Shown here: positions 23,812-31,517 of the stretch, in pieces
Numbering within the stretch: position 1 is the stretch's first letter
Layout of the letters: each line of letters opens with the position of its first letter
Assembly (NCBI GenBank): GCA_001784175.1
Contig: MFPR01000024.1
Location: forward strand, 1 to 59,683
DNA length: 59,683 bases
DNA from: Candidatus Lindowbacteria bacterium RIFCSPLOWO2_12_FULL_62_27
GTDB lineage: Bacteria; Lindowbacteria; 2-12-FULL-62-27
Direction of reading: 5' to 3'
Made by a program: the position numbers and the translations under genes
The notes under the pieces: generated by a model
What the model saw: the letters and a program-made list of their open reading frames with translations, nothing else
Told to the model about the DNA's origin: nothing
Database searches by the model: none

Positions 23812-24773
23812 GCAATTTCAATGACCCGCGCCATCAGGCTGCCCGGATAGACGATCGGGTGCGCGCGGATCGTGAACAGATACCCGTTCCAGCGCGACGC
23901 GACGTCCTCCTTGACCTCGCCCGACAGCGCGTCCAGAATGCGGCCGATCCGCTGGCCCTGTTCGACCTTGAAACCGACGCTGATGTCCGGGACGAAAAAT
24001 CCGCCGGATTCGGAATTCAGGTACCGCACGTTTTGATCGGTCGCGTAAATCGGCCGGCTCGGCGGTGCGGGCGGCAGCGCGCCCGAGAGGATGCCAAGCT
24101 TCTGAAGCAACGACAACACGCCTTGGAAAACGATTTCCACGAACTCCTTCTGGATCCTCAGTCCCACGCCCATCTCGACCACCAGCGTCGGCACGCCGGC
24201 GGCGTTGAGGTTGCAGGACAGCGTGGTTTCGATGACCGTGGGCGCGTCATGGACCCAGACGACATCGACGTTCGTGTGGTCGGCGTACGTTTCGGCGACG
24301 GCCCGGTACCGGTTCAGAACGCGGATCTGCGGACACTCACGCAGGAAAAGGTTGCTGGAATGGACGTCGACGACCAGGTCGAAGCCCTTGAGATGCTCAA
24401 ACAGCGCGCCCGCCCACACGTGCGACGCACCCTCGCCCTGCGGCGGCGGGTCGGCCGCCGTGCCGTTCGTGCCCGGAAAACAGCGGTTCACATCGATCTG
24501 TCCGAACGGCCAGAACCGCTCGGTGGCGGCGGTCGCCAGCGGGTTGGCGACGGGAATGAGCGACACCTGGCCGCGGATGGATTTTCCGGCCGACTCCCAC
24601 TCGCGCAAAAACCGGGCGAGGTGATACGAAAGGTACAGCCCGTCCAGCTCGTCCCCGTGAATCCCCGACACGAGCGCAAACCGCTTGCCAGCGCCGTCGC
24701 CGAAGGACGATTCGAACAGCCCGATTTTCTCCTGCAGGGGAGTTTTCATACGGTAGAACTCCCGAATATTCAC
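23808..24773 (-). CDS. AstE/AspA-family zinc deacylase
   Basis: Protein of 321 residues, M14-like zinc amidohydrolase fold related to succinylglutamate desuccinylase and aspartoacylase. Catalytic residues are present: HGDE (His39, Glu42), QIDVNRCFPG, second zinc His in VVDVHSSN and general-base Glu in LVVEMGVG. A C-terminal barrel follows (SGGFFVPDISVGFKVEQGQR). Substrate unknown; the family cleaves amide bonds to small carboxylic acids. It begins at a GTG overlapping the ATP-grasp stop (GTGA); ATG 24749 is an alternative. Its place after a ligase and before a dead paralogue suggests it removes or trims what the ligase makes. Confidence 0.87.
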   Translation of the reverse strand: MNIREFYRMKTPLQEKIGLFESSFGDGAGKRFALVSGIHGDELDGLYLSYHLARFLREWESAGKSIRGQVSLIPVANPLATAATERFWPFGQIDVNRCFPGTNGTAADPPPQGEGASHVWAGALFEHLKGFDLVVDVHSSNLFLRECPQIRVLNRYRAVAETYADHTNVDVVWVHDAPTVIETTLSCNLNAAGVPTLVVEMGVGLRIQKEFVEIVFQGVLSLLQKLGILSGALPPAPPSRPIYATDQNVRYLNSESGGFFVPDISVGFKVEQGQRIGRILDALSGEVKEDVASRWNGYLFTIRAHPIVYPGSLMARVIEIA

Positions 24774-26164
24774 CGAAGCACCCAGGTGTCCTTGATGAGG
24801 CCTCCGGAGGAGCTGTTGACGACGCGCGTGCCCAGCGGCGCGACCCGGCTGATGCCGCCGGGCATGACCTGGACCTTTTCGCCCATGAGGACGTACGTCC
24901 GAAGATCCACGTAGGTGTCATCGAGGACGATGTCGTCCTGCGTGAACCGCGTGAGGCAGTGGGTCGAAAAATCGAGGCAGTCCTGTGCGATGAAGTTCAG
25001 CGGGTTCGCCAGCATCTCCCGCCGCCACTCCTCCTGCTGGTCCTTCGTGGCCTCCGGGCAGATCCAAATGCCATGGCCGCCGTAGCCCTCCCGGCACTTG
25101 ATGACCATCCGCGGGAAATTCGAGAGGATATATTTCAGGTCCTCCTCGACGAGCGGCGAGTAGGTCGGGGCGTTGGGCAGGATGGGATCCTGGTCGAGAT
25201 ACCGGCGGATCATCTTCGGCACGAACGGGAACGTGCCCTTGTCGTCGAGGACCCCGGTGCCCCAGGCATTCGCGAGATTGACTTTGCCCGCGATGTAGCT
25301 TTTCGACAGGTTCGGCACAAAATCGTCGATGTCCTGGATCCGCCGGTAAATGACGTCGACCCGCAGGTTGCCCCGGTTCGTCCGCATCTGCACGAATCCC
25401 TCGTCATCGACAAACAAGTCCTTCGGCACGCACAAGGACACGCCGGTTTCCTCGGCGAGGTACTTGTGATCGTAGTAGGCCGCGTTGTAGGAGCCCTCGG
25501 TCAGCAGGACCGCGACGGGCTCGCGGCCGCCGTTCGAGGGCGGCGCGATGTATTCGAGGTTCTTCCTCAGAAAATGCGGATAGAGGTGGACGGGATAAAT
25601 GTCGTAGGAGGAAAGAAAATCCGGAAAGAGGCGCTTGGCGATCTCCCGGTACTTGAGCGCGTACGACACGCCGGACGGGATGCGGATGTTGTCCTCCAGA
25701 ATGTACCAGGTGTCGCCGTCCATCCGGACGAGGTCGGGGCCGTAAATGTGGAGGTAGATCTTCCTCGGCGGCGTGAATCCCATGCAGGCCGGATAATAAT
25801 AGAGGCTAGACCGGATGACGTCCTCCGGGACCACATCTTGCCGGCCGGTGTAGAGATCGTTGAGAAAGAGGTTGATGGCGGTCGCGCGCTGGATCAGCCC
25901 CTCGCGGATGCGGTCGAACTGCGCGCTTTCGATGATCCTCGGAATCCAGTCGACCTTGAGGATCCGCTCCTCGCCGGGTCTCAGCAGGAACGTCACGCCC
26001 TCCTCGATGTTGATCTGGTCCGCGCGGCTGAAGCGGTCACGGAATTCCCTGAGGTCGGCCTTCTTCAGGTAGTCCATGATCGGCCGGTACAGCGGCCGGA
26101 CCTCGCCGGCCGGATCGAAGATTTCGCTGTAGGCCGAAAGGCCCCGGGCGACGGTCACCGGCAT
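24770..26164 (-). CDS. Circularly permuted ATP-grasp ligase (DUF404/407 type)
   Basis: Protein of 464 residues, in the circularly permuted ATP-grasp group (CP_ATPgrasp, COG2308). Recognisable parts: PLYRPIMDYLKKADLREF near the N-terminus, RDQ-like DQINIEEGVTF, PRIIESAQFDRIREGLIQRA, LNDLYTGRQ, DLVRMDGDTWYILEDNIRIP and SGVSYALKYRE. Then VAVLLTEGSYNAAYYDHKYLA, VIYRRIQDIDDF, and the nucleotide-binding end VIKCREGYGGHGIWICPEA with MPGGISRVAPLG. The family joins amino acids or peptides by ATP-driven amide formation and is often beside alpha-E and transglutaminase genes; here the partners are AstE-like hydrolases. No alpha-E (DUF403) gene is seen in the window. The product is unknown. Confidence 0.88.
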   Translation of the reverse strand: MPVTVARGLSAYSEIFDPAGEVRPLYRPIMDYLKKADLREFRDRFSRADQINIEEGVTFLLRPGEERILKVDWIPRIIESAQFDRIREGLIQRATAINLFLNDLYTGRQDVVPEDVIRSSLYYYPACMGFTPPRKIYLHIYGPDLVRMDGDTWYILEDNIRIPSGVSYALKYREIAKRLFPDFLSSYDIYPVHLYPHFLRKNLEYIAPPSNGGREPVAVLLTEGSYNAAYYDHKYLAEETGVSLCVPKDLFVDDEGFVQMRTNRGNLRVDVIYRRIQDIDDFVPNLSKSYIAGKVNLANAWGTGVLDDKGTFPFVPKMIRRYLDQDPILPNAPTYSPLVEEDLKYILSNFPRMVIKCREGYGGHGIWICPEATKDQQEEWRREMLANPLNFIAQDCLDFSTHCLTRFTQDDIVLDDTYVDLRTYVLMGEKVQVMPGGISRVAPLGTRVVNSSSGGLIKDTWVLR

Positions 26165-26171
26165 GTGCGGT

Positions 26172-27938
26172 TCAGCGTTTGTGAAAAGCGAATTCGGATT
26201 CGGAGATGAGCTTGTCCGAGGGCTGCGCGAAATAAAAGCCCTGGCAGAGGTCGCATTTGAACTCGCGGACCACGTCCAGTTCCTCCTGCGTCTCCACGCC
26301 CTCGGCCACGCTGACGGCGCCGATGTCCTGCGTGAACTGGCTCAGGGTTTTCAGGAGCGCCTGTTTCGTCGGCGACAGCTCAATTCCGCGCACGAGGGTC
26401 ATGTCGAATTTGATGTAGTCGGGGTCGAGGGAGGCGATGAGGCCGAGAGAGGTGTATCCGCTGCCGAGATCGTCGATGGCGATTTTGAATCCCGTCTTCT
26501 TCAAAAAGTCGATCGCCTCCCGCAGTTTCTTCGGGTCCCGGATCGCCGACCGCTCCGTCACCTCGATCACGACGCGCTTCGGGTCCGTGCGGAAGATCGG
26601 TTCATCCGGAGAGGCCAGGAGCAACTGGTCGTCCTGGAAGTCCTCCGGATGGAAATTCACGAACAGGAGCTTGCCGTCCGGCAGTTCCGGGAACCGGCCC
26701 ACGGCCTTGTCCCGGCAGAGCCGCGACAGCGCCAGGACCTGGTTCGATTCCTCCGCGACGTCGAACATGAGCTGCGGTTTTTCCAGCTCCGGATACAGGC
26801 CCCGGCCCAGGGCCTCGTAGGCCGCGATCTTGAAGTCGACCGACCGGACGATCGGCTGGCAGACGATGCGGAGGGACTGGGTGCGGATCATTTCGCGGAG
26901 GAGATTGTGGAGGCGCTGCCGGCCCTTGGACTGGAAATTGTACGCGCTGTTGGCGGCCTCTCGGACGGCGTTTAGAATCTGGCGCTGGTAGGACAGCCGG
27001 TAGGTGGTCGACACCCAGGACACGCCGGTGCTGAGGTTCAGGATCGGCACGACCTCCTTTTTCAGAAACTGCGCGTCCATGCAGAACCGCACGTGCTTGA
27101 GCAGGTCGGCGCCGAAATCGTCGACGTTGGACGAATTGAGTTTGAGCCGGGTCAGCGCGGCGTCCGGCAGAAAAATCACGAAATCGTCCGAAAGGTTCCG
27201 GCAGATGCGGATGGCGTCCAGGTCGATCGACAGTTCCCGCAGGTACTCGACGGTCTTGTTGAAGATGAACGCGTGCGTTTCGACGACGATGTCCGAGCCG
27301 AACAGAAGGTCGACGCGGTCCATGTTGTCGACCGCCAGATACAGGATCACGAACTGCCGGTTCTCCCGAATGAACGCCACCAGCGACTCGTCGATGTCCG
27401 AAATCACCGAGAGGGGGTTGGAGGGCGTGATCCGGAAGGCGTGGGCCAGGGCGTCCTCGGCCACCGATCCGGCCAGGCGCTTTTGAAGGCTGTTGCGCTC
27501 CTCCTCCAGAATCTTGACGCGCTCGATGAGATTGGTCGTGCTCTTGACGCGGCGAACGAACTTTTCCACCTGCGCCAGGATTTCCTCCGGGATGAAGGGT
27601 TTCGTCAGAAACTCCTCGCCGCCCGCGCGCAGGCCCCGCAGGCGGATCTCGCTGGTGGCGTGGCTGGTCACGAAAAGAATCGAGATGTGGGAAGTCTCCG
27701 CGGATTCCTTCAGTTTCCGGCAGGCGCCAATCCCGTCGAGTTTCGGCATTTCAATGTCGAGCAGTATGAGGTCGGGCTTCCGGGCGCGCGCCACCTCCAC
27801 CGCCTGATGACCGTCTTCGGCGGTGTAGACCTCGTACCCTTCGGCCTCGAGCAGACGCTCAAGGCTCTGGAGGAAAAATTTGCTGTCGTCGGCGACGAGA
27901 ATCCGCCCCTTGACGCTCTCGGTCAACTCCGATGCCAC
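26172..27938 (-). CDS. Response regulator with degenerate GGDEF and EAL domain
   Basis: Protein of 588 residues. REC domain at about 12-130: DDSK acidic pair, phospho-Asp in LILLDIEMPKLDG, Thr in LFVTSHA and Lys in FLTKPF. The middle (about 170-330) resembles a GGDEF domain, but the signature reads NLSDDFVIF, so it should be catalytically dead. EAL domain (about 340-588) looks active: YEALGRG, FVNFHPED, VIEVTER, IAIDDLGSGY, YIKFDMTLV, AEGVET and QGFYFAQP, which supply the metal and general-base residues. Predicted to degrade c-di-GMP when phosphorylated. No histidine kinase is adjacent. Start is a GTG. Confidence 0.9.
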   Translation of the reverse strand: MASELTESVKGRILVADDSKFFLQSLERLLEAEGYEVYTAEDGHQAVEVARARKPDLILLDIEMPKLDGIGACRKLKESAETSHISILFVTSHATSEIRLRGLRAGGEEFLTKPFIPEEILAQVEKFVRRVKSTTNLIERVKILEEERNSLQKRLAGSVAEDALAHAFRITPSNPLSVISDIDESLVAFIRENRQFVILYLAVDNMDRVDLLFGSDIVVETHAFIFNKTVEYLRELSIDLDAIRICRNLSDDFVIFLPDAALTRLKLNSSNVDDFGADLLKHVRFCMDAQFLKKEVVPILNLSTGVSWVSTTYRLSYQRQILNAVREAANSAYNFQSKGRQRLHNLLREMIRTQSLRIVCQPIVRSVDFKIAAYEALGRGLYPELEKPQLMFDVAEESNQVLALSRLCRDKAVGRFPELPDGKLLFVNFHPEDFQDDQLLLASPDEPIFRTDPKRVVIEVTERSAIRDPKKLREAIDFLKKTGFKIAIDDLGSGYTSLGLIASLDPDYIKFDMTLVRGIELSPTKQALLKTLSQFTQDIGAVSVAEGVETQEELDVVREFKCDLCQGFYFAQPSDKLISESEFAFHKR

Positions 27939-27983
27939 CCCTCGTACTTTTTGAGCTATCGGATCATCGCCGGAAAGCCTATC

Positions 27984-28769
27984 TTACGCGCGCGCCGTTG
28001 TCGATGAGCCGAACCGCCGCGCGGCGAGGGCGGCGCCGATGATGCCGGCCTTGTTTCGGAATTTCGCCGGCACGAGCCTGGCCCGGACGGCCAGATACGG
28101 GAAAAACTTTTCGTGTTTCCGGCTGACGCCGCCGCCGAGGACGATCAGGCCGGGCCAGAACAGGCGTTCCATGGTGGTCAGATACTCGTTGAGCAGGGCC
28201 GCCCATTTTTTCCAGGAAAGATTGTTCCGCTGACGCACCGCGTCGGACGCGCGGTGTTCCGCCTCCTTCCCTCTGATTTCGATGTGGCCCAATTCCGTGT
28301 TCGGAAGAAGCATTCCGTCCGAGAACAGCGCCGTTCCGAGGCCCGTGCCGACGGTGACGAGGAGAACCACACCCTTGCGGCCTCTCCCCGCGCCGAAGGT
28401 CATCTCGGCGATGCCGGCGGCGTCGGCGTCGTTGAGGACGAACGCCGGGCAGCGCGTCGACTTCTTCAACATCGCCGCCACATTCTTGCCTATCCAGCTT
28501 TTGTGAATGTTGGCGGCCGTGAGGGCCACGCCGCCGCGGATCGCCGCCGGAAACCCGCAGCCGATGGCGCCCCGCCATTTGAAATGCTTTGCAATCCGCG
28601 CAACCGCCCGCGCAATGTCAGCGGGTCTCGCCTGATCGCGGAGCGGGAGCCGGAGCCGCTCCGCCAGATACTTGCCCCTCCGAACATCCACCGGCGCGCC
28701 CTTGACGGCCGACCCGCCCACGTCAATTCCCAGAATGGCGGGCGCGGAATACTTTGAATTGCGCTTCAT
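27984..28769 (-). CDS. ppgK: Polyphosphate glucokinase (ROK family)
   Basis: Protein of 261 residues, phosphorylates glucose with polyphosphate (or ATP). ROK phosphate loop [16 protein letters not shown], the sugar-binding [13 protein letters not shown], and [27 protein letters not shown], the part diagnostic of PpgK. A C-terminal [19 protein letters not shown] also matches. ATG 28769 has AAGGAG upstream and overlaps the stop of the Memo-AMMECR1 gene (ATGA). Its presence inside the AmmeMemoRadiSam run is not explained by known biology. Confidence 0.88.
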   Translation of the reverse strand: MKRNSKYSAPAILGIDVGGSAVKGAPVDVRRGKYLAERLRLPLRDQARPADIARAVARIAKHFKWRGAIGCGFPAAIRGGVALTAANIHKSWIGKNVAAMLKKSTRCPAFVLNDADAAGIAEMTFGAGRGRKGVVLLVTVGTGLGTALFSDGMLLPNTELGHIEIRGKEAEHRASDAVRQRNNLSWKKWAALLNEYLTTMERLFWPGLIVLGGGVSRKHEKFFPYLAVRARLVPAKFRNKAGIIGAALAARRFGSSTTARA

Positions 28770-30355
28770 GGCAAACTCCTTTCCAGCACGTTGGCTGAAT
28801 ATCGATAGAGTGCGGCGCGAGCGTCACCCGTGTCCGACCAGCAGGTGGCCGGGGATTTCTGCTTGAGGCAGAGCTGGGAGAGGAAATCGGCGGCGTTCGG
28901 AATCTCATGCCACACTTCCGGAAGAAACGTCGACTGCCGGCCCTGATAGATGAGAATCACGCCGTCTTTGTTCGGCCGCAGGACCGTCAGGTACTCCCGG
29001 GGGTCGTTGACGTAGACACGCTGAGGATATTCCAGGACCGAAATGGAGACGGTCAGCCGGTCCAGCTCCTCCGGCGTGACGGGAGAAAACCGGACATCGT
29101 GGACCGCCGCGTCCACGGCATGGGCCCGCACATCCTCGTACAAGGACGTGCGCGGAAGGAGACTGCCGATACAGCCTCGCAGTCGGCCGGCCTTTTTGAG
29201 CGTCACGAACGCGCCTCGTGGGATGCGGAACACCGGATGGCGCTCCACGAGGCCGGGGTCATGTGGCGTCTGGCCGGTCCGGACGTATTCCTCCGCCGCG
29301 CGGCGGGCGAAGGCGAGCAGGTCGCGCTGTTCCTGCTCGGAAAAATCCAGAGGCTCGTGAAAGACGATGGAGGCGTACCCGACGACGCGATTCTTGTCGG
29401 CGCCGACGTCGCCGGAATTTCGATACATGAGAAAGGTCGGATCCCAGCCGCGCCGCGCGGCGAGGAAGAGCATCGCCAGCAGAACCTGGTTGCCGTCCGT
29501 GACGGCGCGCCGGAGCTGCGCATCGTCGCGGCTCATGATGGCCTGAATGGTGAAGTGGTCGAGGTTCCGCGCCTCTTCATACTTGTAATAATGCGACAGA
29601 TCGACGCTGAACACAAACAGCGTCTCGGGGTCGGCGTAGCGGTCAAAGATTTCCGCCAGGCGCTGCACGGCCGGCAAATCCATGCCGCCGGCGATCAAGG
29701 GCACGATGGAAAAATCGCCGCGACGCAGGCGGTGGAGATACGGCAGCTCAACTTCAATCATGTGCATCCCGTGCGCGCGGGGTTCGTCGACAAAGAGGGG
29801 GTCGGACTTCAGCTCATCGACGACGGCCGAGATCGGGATTTCGGCGCCGGGGACGGCGTAGTGCGATTCGCGCGGGATCGAGACGCCGTTGAAATGGACG
29901 TCGCCGCTGTGATTGGAGGCGAGAATGAAGACGCGCTTGAAAGGCATGCCGATTTCCCGGAATGACGCGGCCGCCACTTCCGCGCTGAACACGTAACCCG
30001 CGTGCGGCACAAGAACCGCGCGCGCGCCCCGAATGCCGACCGGCGGCGACGCCGACAGGGTCCGGTCGACGAACTCGTACAGTTCGGCGGTGTCGGCCGG
30101 ATAGAATTGCCCGGCGACCGCCGGCGGCCGGACGATGCGCGGGCCGGCGCGGAGCGCGAGGGGGAGGGGCAAGGGTGCGGGCGGGGATACGGGTGCAGGT
30201 GGGGGCACAGGCGAGGGCGAGGCCGAGGGCGCAGTCGGCAGGCCGTCGGCCCAATTTGCCGGCCAGCCTTGCCCGGACGACGCGGCCAGCGTCAAGGCCG
30301 CGGATATCGCCAGAAGGCCGGTCAGGTCGACGACGAGCCGAGGGGCCGGACTCAC
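28766..30355 (-). CDS. AmmeMemoRadiSam proteins B and A fused (Memo-AMMECR1)
   Basis: 529 residues from a GTG at 30355 that overlaps the radical SAM stop (GTGA). A hydrophobic N-terminal segment ([19 protein letters not shown]) and a Pro/Ala-rich linker come first, so the protein is probably exported or anchored. Memo domain, about 75-330: [41 protein letters not shown] and [13 protein letters not shown], with metal-site histidines. AMMECR1 domain, about 345-529: [21 protein letters not shown]. The AMMECR1 and Memo genes are often fused or adjacent, next to a radical SAM gene. The biochemical role of the trio is unresolved. Ends overlapping ppgK. Confidence 0.93.
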   Translation of the reverse strand: MSPAPRLVVDLTGLLAISAALTLAASSGQGWPANWADGLPTAPSASPSPVPPPAPVSPPAPLPLPLALRAGPRIVRPPAVAGQFYPADTAELYEFVDRTLSASPPVGIRGARAVLVPHAGYVFSAEVAAASFREIGMPFKRVFILASNHSGDVHFNGVSIPRESHYAVPGAEIPISAVVDELKSDPLFVDEPRAHGMHMIEVELPYLHRLRRGDFSIVPLIAGGMDLPAVQRLAEIFDRYADPETLFVFSVDLSHYYKYEEARNLDHFTIQAIMSRDDAQLRRAVTDGNQVLLAMLFLAARRGWDPTFLMYRNSGDVGADKNRVVGYASIVFHEPLDFSEQEQRDLLAFARRAAEEYVRTGQTPHDPGLVERHPVFRIPRGAFVTLKKAGRLRGCIGSLLPRTSLYEDVRAHAVDAAVHDVRFSPVTPEELDRLTVSISVLEYPQRVYVNDPREYLTVLRPNKDGVILIYQGRQSTFLPEVWHEIPNAADFLSQLCLKQKSPATCWSDTGDARAALYRYSANVLERSLP

Positions 30356-31509
30356 GCCCACACCCCCGGGATTTTTTCGCCGCAGGCGCACCGGCCTTTG
30401 TCCAGCAGGAATTTCTTGATGAAAAACCCATCGCGCTCGATCGCGGTCTCTTTGCAGCCCGGGCAGACCGTATTCTGCGTCGGGTGGCCCGGCACGTTGC
30501 CGACGTAGACGAAATGCAGGCCCGCCTCGAGCGCGACGTCGCGCGCGCGCTCCAGAATGTCGGTCGGCGTCGGCGGAAGGTTCTGGAGCTTGTGCGCGGG
30601 ATGGAATCGCAAAAAGTGCAGCGGCGTGCCCGGACCGAGCGCCTGAACGATCCACTTGCACATCCGGCGGATGTCTTCGATGTCGTCCGAATGGGTGGGT
30701 ACGACCAGCCGGGAGACTTCGATCCACATGCCCTCCTCGCGCATGACTTCCAGGCAGCGCAGGACAGGCGCAAGCTTGGAGCCGGTAAGTTTGATGTAGA
30801 GCCGGTCGTTGAACCCTTTCAGGTCGAGTGTGGCCGCGTCCACGACGCGACAGAGTTCGCGGAGCGGTTTTTCGGAAATGAATCCGGCGGTCACGAGGAC
30901 GTTGCGAATCCCGCGCTCTTTCGCCAGCGCCGAGGAGTCGCGCACGTACTCGTAATAGATGATGGGCTCGGAATAGGTGTAGGCGATGGACCCAACGTTG
31001 CGCCGGGCGGTGGCGTCGACCAGCGCCGCCGGCGGGACGTCCATGTTCTGCGTGGTTTCCGGTTTGGCTTGCGAGATTTCCCAGTTCTGGCAGTTGGGAC
31101 ACCGCAGATTGCATCCGGCGGTGGCGAGGGACAGAATGGCCGAGCCGGGAAGGAAATGGTAGAGAGGCTTTTTTTCCATGGGATCGATATGGATCGTGCA
31201 GGGATTGCCGTAGACGAGCGTGTGGAGTTTTCCGTTCTTGACGACGCGGACCCGGCAAAATCCCCGGTCGTTCTCGCCGAGGATGCACTCGTGCGGACAC
31301 AGGACGCAACGGACCATTTCGCCGCGCGATTCGTACCACGCGGCCTCCCGGGACCATTTCCAGAGTTCGGCGGGCGCGTCGTTTCGAAATCCGACGCGCA
31401 GGCCGCCGCCGGCGTTGTCTTCGACAAAAAAATCGTGGACCGCATGGGCGCCCAGCGCCGCACTGCAGCCGCCCATCACGCATCGCTTGATGAATTTGCG
31501 CCGGTCCAT
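30352..31509 (-). CDS. amrS: AmmeMemoRadiSam radical SAM enzyme AmrS, with Tat-like signal
   Basis: Protein of 385 residues. Radical SAM cluster motif in TAGCNLRCPNCQNWEIS (about 132-148). Additional cysteines precede it in RCVLCPHECILGENDRGFC, and follow it in CPGCKETA and CACGEKIPG, as in the AmrS family. YTYSEPIIYYEYV and FLRFHPAHKL are typical. The N-terminus MDRRKFIKRCVMGGCSAALG is a twin-arginine-like signal (RRKFIK), which is strange for an oxygen-sensitive radical SAM enzyme. Start ATG 31509 is 8 bp after the membrane protein gene. The GTGA overlap couples it to the Memo-AMMECR1 gene. Confidence 0.93.
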   Translation of the reverse strand: MDRRKFIKRCVMGGCSAALGAHAVHDFFVEDNAGGGLRVGFRNDAPAELWKWSREAAWYESRGEMVRCVLCPHECILGENDRGFCRVRVVKNGKLHTLVYGNPCTIHIDPMEKKPLYHFLPGSAILSLATAGCNLRCPNCQNWEISQAKPETTQNMDVPPAALVDATARRNVGSIAYTYSEPIIYYEYVRDSSALAKERGIRNVLVTAGFISEKPLRELCRVVDAATLDLKGFNDRLYIKLTGSKLAPVLRCLEVMREEGMWIEVSRLVVPTHSDDIEDIRRMCKWIVQALGPGTPLHFLRFHPAHKLQNLPPTPTDILERARDVALEAGLHFVYVGNVPGHPTQNTVCPGCKETAIERDGFFIKKFLLDKGRCACGEKIPGVWA

Positions 31510-31517
31510 GCCCGCCC

